From Oncomelania hupensis (taxonomy: Eukaryota > Mollusca > Gastropoda > Littorinimorpha > Pomatiopsidae), in the NCBI GenBank assembly GCA_036898135.1, contig CM072513.1, positions 16,872,009-16,936,008 of the forward strand: DNA of 64,000 nucleotides. Reading direction: 5' to 3'. The position numbers and the translations under genes were made by a program. Each line of letters starts with the position of its first letter. Positions within the stretch are counted from its first letter, which is position 1. Below, one piece after another: positions 56,820 through 64,000 of this stretch. The notes under the pieces were generated by a model. The model did not search any database, had not been told where the DNA came from, and saw only the letters and a list, made by a program, of their open reading frames with translations.

Positions 56820-57190
56820 TTTTAGATAAAGAGCAAAGCGTGTTCAGAAAATAGTGAAGCACAATGACCTTGACCTTTGAGAAACTGCAAATACGAATGG
56901 CGTAAAATGCTTAGTCATAGTTAAAGTATGTCCGCGAGGTAAAAATAATGACTTTCGGTTAACTTATTCTTCACTTGCGATAAGGCAAATAAATGTTGTT
57001 TTTTAAAACAAAGTGACCGACCGATTGAGCCACTTACCGAAAACCGGACTGCTACTGAAAGATGGCCCGTGTCCTGAAGTACCTACATACCAAACCTCAA
57101 CAAAATCGGTGCAGCCGTTTTTGATATATTGAGCAAAACGTGTTCAGCAACAAAATGACCTTGACCGTTGCAGTGGAGCAAATATGACGG
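56820..57190. repeat. Diverged direct repeats with GACCTTGACC motif
   Basis: Blocks near 56822-56880 and 57112-57172 share GAGCAAA-CGTGTTCAG and AATGACCTTGACC, with CAGCC-TTTT sequence before each. Related phrases occur at 39840-40045. No transposon termini identified. The flanking stretches 56577-56819 and 57191-58118 contain no recognised gene. Confidence 0.55.
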
Positions 57191-58118
57191 CAGGGAGGCA
57201 GGCTTCTAGGTAATATTCCCATAACGTTAGGTCAAAATCAGTTCAGTGGGTCTTGAAATATGGCTCCCCCACATACTGACCGACCGACCCACATTTGCCT
57301 CGTGCTGAATCCCCCTATTTCGAAGTATTTTCAGAATTTTTTTTTTAAAGGAGAAAAAGAAGTATTCAAGCAGTCTCGTAAAAGTGCTATTAACTATGAT
57401 AATAAAAGAAATTACTACTGCACACGTAGAAAGTATTAGAGAAAACGGTTAAATGCCACTTAATTGTCGACCAAAATACATGGGGAACAGCCATTAAAAT
57501 TATTCCTGTAATACACACACGAATAGCTAGAAAGCAATAAAACTATTTCTGAAATACAGACACACGCACTCACGCGCCGTTGCACGCACGCATGGTTCAA
57601 AGTAACTTCAAATACTCAGTAATTAGGTTAAAAAAAAATCATAAATGAACACAAATTTGTTCATATTAACTGACCCCGAATCCTATTGCTATGATTCAAG
57701 GGATGCAAGCTGTACACAGTCTAATCCTTCACCAATAACATAGAAAGTTATAGCGAGCAAGTCCGGGAAAGTATGAAACAGAATTAAGTTTACTATTGCT
57801 GTTTTGCCAGGAAAGGTTTTCTTTCTTTCTTTCTTTCTTTCTGTCCCTTCTTTCTTCCTTCCTTCATCTGCTTTGTAGTTTTTCTTCGTTAGTCACAAAC
57901 ACATTTGGTCCAAAGATAATTTACCGCGTCTGCATCCTGCACTTAAGACCAAATACTTTAGAAAACATCTTTGGTACGCAGTCTAACAAGTTGTGGAATG
58001 TCAGTCAAAAGGCCTTTTTTTTCTCACCAACGCCCGGTAGCCCGATGTGTGCGAAAGCTACTTGAGGACAAAACGGTAATCGCGCGCTTCGGAAATGAAC
58101 TCTGATCATGGAAGCAGG

Positions 58119-58197
58119 AGCAATCATCATCATCATCATCAATCATCAATCATCATCATCATCATCATCATCTGCATCATCATCATCATCATCATCA
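58119..58197. repeat. (ATC)n microsatellite
   Basis: ATC repeats with AATC variants. From 58198 to 58580 nothing is recognised. Confidence 0.93.
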
Positions 58198-58580
58198 CGA
58201 GAGAGGAAACACCACAGACGTGTGTAAAGCTACTGAGCTCCTAAGCTAAATGTTGCACAGAACAAGTGAAGGTAGTCTCGCCTTTAGAATTATTGCACGA
58301 GGAAAGTGAAAAGATTCTATAGGAAAAGGGTACACTTTTGACTCCCTTTAATATTTAATATTGTTGGGAGGGATCACTTCATCAAGTCCACAACTTTGTG
58401 GGCCAGAGTTCTGTTCATTATATATGGCTCAGGGGCATTTCTATGAATTTCTGAAACTCAAGACTCAACGCGTACCTTCTGCCCTCACGCCAAACGCAAT
58501 GCAGGAACACGCAGCATTGTACACAACTTTCGCTAAAGGTGCTCCCCCACGCATTCTCTAATATTACAAGTATAGTAAAT

Positions 58581-58740
58581 AAAGATATGGCTCTTATATA
58601 GCGCACTTATAAGCTCAGAGAGCTGCTTCTCAAGACACTGGCCTCTAATACACAGCGAACAATAGTTTGCTGAATGAAGTCAGGATTCGAACCCGCGTCG
58701 CACGTCATTCGCTCTGACAGCTGAGCTGTATTTGCCCCCC
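58581..58740 (-). mobile_element. SINE family A, copy 4
   Basis: Minus-strand head GCAAATACAGCTCAGCTGTC with B box GGTTCGAATCCTG, body, and tail GCGCTATATAAGAGCC. More diverged than copy 2 but complete. Confidence 0.82.
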
Positions 58741-58764
58741 AGGTACGCTTATTGAAGTTATTTA

Positions 58765-59068
58765 TTGATTTATTGAATCACGTTTAAATAGCGCTTTTCC
58801 AGCTCAACAGCCGCTCAGGTTGTTAACCGAAACACGGTCTAACTCAAGCCGCAGGAGGCGCACACTTGTAGCCTTTGGGAGCACAGTCTGGCGCCCAGAC
58901 CACTGAGGGACAATTCGGGGATGGGCAGAAGAGACCTAGTGCGTGCTGGGGGTATTTGTGTAGCAGGCACTCGCCCGTCATGAACTGAGCGGCAGGACAT
59001 TTCAAGTCCATGCGATGGAATGTCGGACTTAGGTGGGCGCCTCGGATGGCTATTGTGACATTATAATT
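58765..59068 (-). mobile_element. SINE-like repeat, family K, copy 1
   Basis: On the minus strand, TCAGTGGTCTGGGCGCCAGA resembles a tRNA A-box region. A body with GGCTACAAGTG follows, and the tail is GGAAAAGCGCTATTTAAA and then AATAAATAAA-like sequence. Shared with 60285-60545. The RTE insertion at 59080 follows immediately. Confidence 0.65.
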
Positions 59069-59079
59069 ATATGACTCAG

Positions 59080-59491
59080 GGCAGATCTCCAACGAAGAAT
59101 ACAAAGCATGGAGATGAGGTGCTACAGAAGACTTCTGGGCATTTCCTATACCCAGCATATCACCAACGACGAAGTCCGACAGACACAAGCCATTGGACAA
59201 CACGATGACATGCTCACAGTGGTGAAAAAACGGAAACTCCGATGGTATGGCCACGTCGCCAGATCATCAGGTCTTGCAAAGACCATCCTGCAAGGCACAG
59301 TGCAAGGAGGTAGAAGAAGAGGGAGACCGAAAAAGAGGTGGGAGGACAACATTCGAGAAAGGACTGGTTTGACACTGAGCGAAACAATCAGGGTTGCTGT
59401 GGACAGGGAAAGATGGAGAACCGCGGGTTAAACTATCATCCGTGGTGCCCCTACGACCTCCGAGTTATGGGATAGGATAGGAAAGGATAGG
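59080..59491 (+). mobile_element. 5'-truncated RTE-type LINE with 11-bp target duplication
   Basis: The plus strand encodes a broken-free C-terminal piece: CYRRLLGISYTQHITNDEV, KKRKLRWYGHVARSSGLAKT and KKRWEDNIRERTGLTLSE. It ends in GGATAGGAAAGGATAGGAT. ATATGACTCAG flanks it at 59069-59079 and 59492-59502. It is the last 100 or so codons of an RTE-type ORF2 plus tail, truncated during insertion. Confidence 0.88.
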
Positions 59492-59502
59492 ATATGACTC
59501 AG

Positions 59503-59615
59503 AGGCGCTAGGTCCCTGTGTTAGATCCTGTATCGAGCATCTCCTTGAGCAGCTCTTAAGTTGGAAAAGCGCTATACTTATATAGGAACGATTCAATAAA
59601 CTAAAACTAAATGGC
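59503..59615 (+). mobile_element. SINE-like repeat, family K, inverted fragment
   Basis: Tail region GAGCAGCTCTTAAGTTGGAA and AAGCGCTATACTTATATAGG, then ATTCAATAAA. It lies in the opposite orientation to copy 1, so the two form an imperfect inverted pair around the RTE insertion. 59616-60284 has no recognised gene. Confidence 0.6.
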
Positions 59616-60284
59616 TGTGGCTTTCTGCTAGTCCAGACTTCACTAGTACTGTCTGTTCCCACGTAACCAAAAAGACCATGCCACACTCCACACAGCTCGT
59701 CCGCTAAGGGCGCTCAGTATGCATTTTCCTCTGACAAGACAGCTGCATAAAGCAGACGAAGCTATGTTTCCTTTCTGACAGGGAAAAACGCGGAACACGA
59801 GCGACAAAGGAGAGGAAGAACGACGAGAAAAAATGAAAATGAACTAAAACACAGATGACAACGGCTCCGAGTATCTCCTTCTCCTTTTTGAAGTATCCTC
59901 ATCCTCACCCTGATCATCATCATCGCCCCGCCAGCTCCACCACCATCACCGCCGCTTTCTTCTTCTCCAGAACACTGTGGATGGAGCGGGTGAACAAATT
60001 AACAAAAAAAACAAAAAAAAACTCCACATATGTGTCCTGTCAGTACCCTGGAATATAAATACTAAAGTACGAGTCTGGAAACAAAAATAAGGTCAAGTTG
60101 TGCGTCTTCGGGTATTCATTTCAATTTGCTGTATAAAATGTATCCAGTTATTTAAACTATAATCAGTCTAGATATTCTGTTTACCATGCGAACATGCTTA
60201 AGAAAGAAAGTTCCTTTTGTTTGGTACCTTTCGCGAGTACCAAACATTAATTTTGTATGTGTGTGTCTTCTATTTAATTGTTAC

Positions 60285-60545
60285 TATAATATATGACGCT
60301 TTTCCAATTCAAGAGCTCCTCAAGGTGCTGGCTGAAATAGGCTCTAACTCAAGACGCCCGAGAAGCCCACTTGCAGGCTTTGGGCGCATAGTCTGACACC
60401 CAGACAACTAAGCACACTCCTGGGCTGGGGTAAGTGGAGAAGGGACCTAGTGCTTGCAGGGTGTATTTTGTGTAACCGGCACTCACCCATCTACAGGACA
60501 CGACCGTCAGGATAATTAAAGTCCGTGCAATGGAATGCAAGCGAG
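60285..60545 (-). mobile_element. SINE-like repeat, family K, copy 2
   Basis: Minus-strand counterpart of copy 1, with GTCTGGGTGTCAGACTATGC and GCCTGCAAGTGGGCTTCTCG, tail TTGAATTGGAAAAGCGTCA. About 260 bp. 60546-61480 contains no recognised gene or repeat. Confidence 0.65.
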
Positions 60546-61486
60546 CATGGACGAGACCTCAGTTTATACTCTCATCCGAAGGAATAGTACAAAAACTAGA
60601 ACCTAACAGCAAACACGTGGGTACACTTGATGTGGTGGTACACAATTAACTTGGCAAAGGTGCGTCTCTACTCTAAATATTTAAATGCGTCTCCAATCTA
60701 AGTAATGTAAAAAACGCACTTGCCAACTACTAACACCCTGACCAGAGTAGACGTTGTGGACTACAAAATGCATACGGCCTAACAGTTTTAAAACCCGATG
60801 TATATTCCCTAACAAACAACGTGTGTATGGAAACACACCCAAGATTAAGACAGTATAAACATGCTAAGAACGGACATTTAGAAGGGTTTCGCGGCCTGTT
60901 TTGTCTTTACTACTTTCTGCTGCTGTTGCTATTACTTACTAATTTTAAAATAATTGTTATCCTATATAGTATCACTTCCCTCAACCTAAAAGTGAAGCAA
61001 ACAAAACACCGTCGTAAAAACATTATTTCACCACATGTGTGGTTTTTGCGTTTAAATTTGAAAGTTTGTACCATAAATTCTAACTTCCACAGATGAAGAG
61101 ACTCCTTTTAGTTCCCTTCCTATTCATGGCCGGATGCTCACAAGCTTCGGTTTAATTATTTCCCAGGTACATTGCAAACATAAATACTTGTATGGATAGT
61201 ATACATGAGGAGAATAAGCGAATTCGAATAGCCTTGACCTATCAACGCAAAGAGCGACAATATTATTTTACAATTCGGTTCAGCTTTAAGAACACTGTAT
61301 GATGACGGAGGGCATACTGTGTATGCATCTTCTGACAACAATGCTATCTAGGACGGGTAAACCCCGTCACCATTAATAAGCCGCACAAAAGGCAGGCAGG
61401 TAAACAGGCAGAGAGACGTGTGTCCAACAAAGTATTTCGAGGTTGGATGGAAGGGTAAGCTCTTGCGGTAAGGTGCGTGAGAAGAA

Positions 61487-61551
61487 ACCGAAAGAAAGAA
61501 AGAAAGAAAGAAGAAGAAGAAGAAGAAGAAGAAGAAGAAGAAGAAGAAGAA

Positions 61552-61605
<54 letters not shown>

Positions 61606-61616
61606 GATGAAGATGG

Positions 61617-61683
<67 letters not shown>

Positions 61684-61890
61684 GAAGAAGAAGAAGAAGA
61701 AGAAGAAGAAGAAGAAGAAGAAGAAGAAGAAGAAGAAGAAGAAGAAGAAGAAGGAGGAGGAGGAGGAGGAGGAAGAGGAGGAGGAGGAGGAGGAGGAGGA
61801 GGAGAAGAAGAAGAAGAAGAAGAAGAAGAAGAAGAAGAAGAAGAAGAAGAAGAAGAAGAAGAAGAAGAAGAAGAAGAAGATGATGATGAA
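61487..61890. repeat. Composite GAA/GAT/GGA array, about 400 bp
   Basis: Blocks in order: GAAA, GAA, GAT, mixed GAAGAT, GAT, GAA, GGA, GAA, ending GATGATGATGAA. Nearly all purine on the plus strand outside the GAT blocks. The very long Ser, Phe, Glu and Lys frames across it (up to 309 codons) are artefacts. Confidence 0.97.
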
Positions 61891-62082
61891 ATGGATGGGA
61901 AGGTTGGAGAAAATAACATAGCATTCAAATGTATAATTTTGACAACGTTGTACATTTCCCCCAAAACGGCAATAAGCTAGGTTCCAAAATAGTGTTTGAA
62001 AAATTCTGTAGTATGATGCCATCCGTCTCATAGCACATAGAAAGTGAGAGATAGAGGGGGGGAGAGCGAGGGAGGGAGGGAG

Positions 62083-62159
<77 letters not shown>

Positions 62160-62355
62160 GACAGAGAGACAGACAGAGACAGAGAGACACGGAATATTCG
62201 CCACTGTGCAAAACATATCCGTGCACAGACAATTTAAGAGAAATACTGTATGATGCAACTGCTCCACAAGGGTACAAAAAAAGAATTGTTTGCTACTTTG
62301 TCACAAACACACACGCGCGCGCACGCTTACACATACACACACACAAGCACGCACA

Positions 62356-62390
<35 letters not shown>

Positions 62391-62820
62391 TCGCGCGCCT
62401 GTTTGTAAAAGCTAGGTTCAAACAATTCATGAGACTTAGTGTGGAGTGCAACAGTTTCACGTGGGCAAAAGCACATCTGCCGTGAATAAAATAAGCAAAA
62501 AAGCATTGACAGATGTAGCTAGCAAGAGCTCTTGGTCACCTGGCTGAAAGATGTCGAAGATGGCAGGACAACGTCAAGGTATTTGGTACGCTAGTTTTCC
62601 TGGCATGCCTACAGCCAAGCTATAACATTTTGTATAAGACGTCTAGTCTGCAAGTCTGACAGACCAGAGAAGTGATGCTAATAACTGAACCGCACATGTC
62701 TGAATATCAACGTTCAGGCAAGGCTCCCCGCTGAATAGCTTCTTCAAACCGGACTACTACCGTAAAGTCGCATGCACACGGTTTTTTTGGTTGCTTGAGT
62801 TTGTTTTTTTAAAATTGATT
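61891..62820. other. No gene; (GA)n and (CA)n tracts
   Basis: (GA)n at 62095-62150 with CAGAGA repeats after it, and CA-rich sequence at 62307-62388. The rest is unassigned. Confidence 0.6.
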
Positions 62821-63390
62821 GATTGTTGCTTTAGGTCCAGCGGACTCTTCCAAGCCAAATCAGGACCGGACAACCCCTGATCCGCATAAAAGATCTGCTG
62901 AAACAACCCTAGTGGGAAAACTGAATGCCTTCCACCGGCCAGTCACTTTACAATAAAGACATCCCACGCAGGGGACGGCTGAGGCTTTACCCCAACTAAT
63001 CGAACCCCCGGTTACAAAAACAAAATAGAATACAAACATCATTATAAATTATCAACAAAACAAATACATATAAAATGCCTATATTGCTAAATAATAACAT
63101 CATAGGAAGCCCTAGTGACCACCCGGCAGAAAGCGTCCAATACTCCCAAGCTGATCCAACAGACCTCATACACAAACAAGGAGTCTTGTCCAGGAAGAGT
63201 TTTCAAGGTAAAAGGTAGGTCATTGATATAGCGAAGAAGAAGATAGTATAGCAGAGTGATAGGACAGAGCAGGAATGGGAAAGAGCAAATGAGGAAGACA
63301 GCGACAGTGGGAATTTAAAGCACTAAATTTCCAGAAAGTGGGGATACTATTTCTACTGAAACCCCCGGCACTCCAACGGGGGTACTGTTG
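62820..63390 (-). mobile_element. Family E repeat, copy 4
   Basis: GCATAAAAGATCTGCTGAAA, TTTACAATAAAGACATCCCA, CAGAAAGCGTCCAATA and GTGGGGATACTATTTCTAC in the same order as copies 1 and 2, with TTGATTGATTG at its left end as the minus-strand 3' tail. Uninterrupted, about 570 bp. 63391-63688 has no recognised gene. Confidence 0.72.
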
Positions 63391-63688
63391 CCGCAGTGAA
63401 TCGGTCATGCCTATAAAGGAAAGACAGGTTTTAAACTGGGGCTTTCACTTTTCCCTTTATAGGTTAGAACAATCTACAGTGGAAAGATTGCTCATTACCC
63501 CAGGGAGTGTTTTTTTTAAATTTGATATATATTTTGTGGCGGACTGGGAGGCGACTGTTCACGGCTTGGGAGCCTAGCCTTGGATGGCGCCTGCTGTGCA
63601 GAATCAATTGGTGTGGACATTGGGGTATTCAGGACAATGCGACACGATATTAGTTCCCCGCTTGACCATTTAAATCTTCTGCTTTTCG

Positions 63689-64000
63689 TCCTATCCTATC
63701 CTATCCTGTCCCATAACCCGAAGGTCGTAGGGGCACCACAGATGATCGCTTAACCAGCATACTCCATCTTTCTCTGTCCTCAGCAGCCCTCATGGCTTCG
63801 CTCAGTGTCAAACCAGTCCATTCTCGAATGTTGTCCTCCCACCTCTTTTTCGGTCTCCCCCTTCTTCTACCTCCTTGCACTGTGCCTTGCAGAATGGTCT
63901 TTGCAAGGCCTGATGATCTGGTGACGTGGCCATACCATCGGAGTTTCCGTTTCTTCACCACTGTGAGCAGGTCATCGTGTTGTCCAATGGCTTGTGTGAT
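63689..64000 (-). pseudogene. RTE-type LINE 3' fragment, runs off the window
   Basis: The minus-strand frame KKRKLRWYGHVTRSSGLAKT, then KTILQGTVQGGRRRGR and KKRWEDNIREWTGLTLSEAM, is open for 86 codons. A TATCC tail lies at 63689-63710. It appears identical to copy 1 (10985-11218) where they overlap. The upstream part lies beyond position 64000. Confidence 0.88.

Noticed and set aside
61348..62277. 309-codon minus-strand open frame
   Set aside because: It crosses (GA)n and the GAA/GAT/GGA array and consists of Ser, Phe, Ile and Leu runs. Not a gene.

Overview
The window is eukaryotic, non-coding-dominated genomic DNA from an animal, most likely an invertebrate and plausibly a gastropod or other mollusc. 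The metazoan call rests on two spliced exons of a MAPKBP1/WDR62-type WD40 gene. The mollusc call is a weaker guess from the style of the repeats: very long di-, tri- and tetranucleotide arrays, several tRNA- and 5S-derived SINE families, and RTE-, L2/CR1-, jockey/I-type LINEs. No bacterial operon, rRNA operon or CRISPR array is present.

Host gene. On the minus strand, exons at 34431-34551 and 16229-16321 encode consecutive WD40 sequence of a MAPKBP1/WDR62-like scaffold protein. The splice sites and phases agree across an 18.1 kb intron. The remaining exons are not visible here, so much of the window is probably intron of this gene.

Layout. 0-11 kb: microsatellites, a decayed jockey/I-type LINE (2.5-4.2 kb), a 380-bp (GATA)n array and a Harbinger-like MITE (9405-10084). 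11-14.5 kb: an L2/CR1-type LINE pseudogene into which a tRNA-SINE and a mariner-type element with 205-bp inverted repeats have inserted. 15.6-34.4 kb: the host-gene intron, holding SINEs, two short-TIR elements flanking a local duplication, an RTE pseudogene, a hAT-like element and a 1-kb insertion inside another repeat. 34.5-51 kb: SINEs, LTR-like fragments, a foldback element, minisatellites and a hAT-like element containing an inverted copy of itself. 51164-56565: an essentially full-length 5.4-kb non-LTR retrotransposon with an 11-bp target-site duplication, an SGNH-domain ORF1 split at a phase-correct A AAA AAG heptamer, and an endonuclease/RT/RNase H ORF2. 56.6-64 kb: SINE and RTE fragments, one with an 11-bp target-site duplication, a 400-bp GAA/GAT/GGA array and a further copy of a roughly 0.6-0.8-kb repeat.

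The elements interact in layers. Short elements sit in older ones and let the order of events be read. SINE and LINE tails seed many of the ATT, TAG and ATC arrays, and one SINE family shares its terminal stem-loop with an L2/CR1-like LINE tail present in the same window. All identifications are by eye from sequence; no database search was run.
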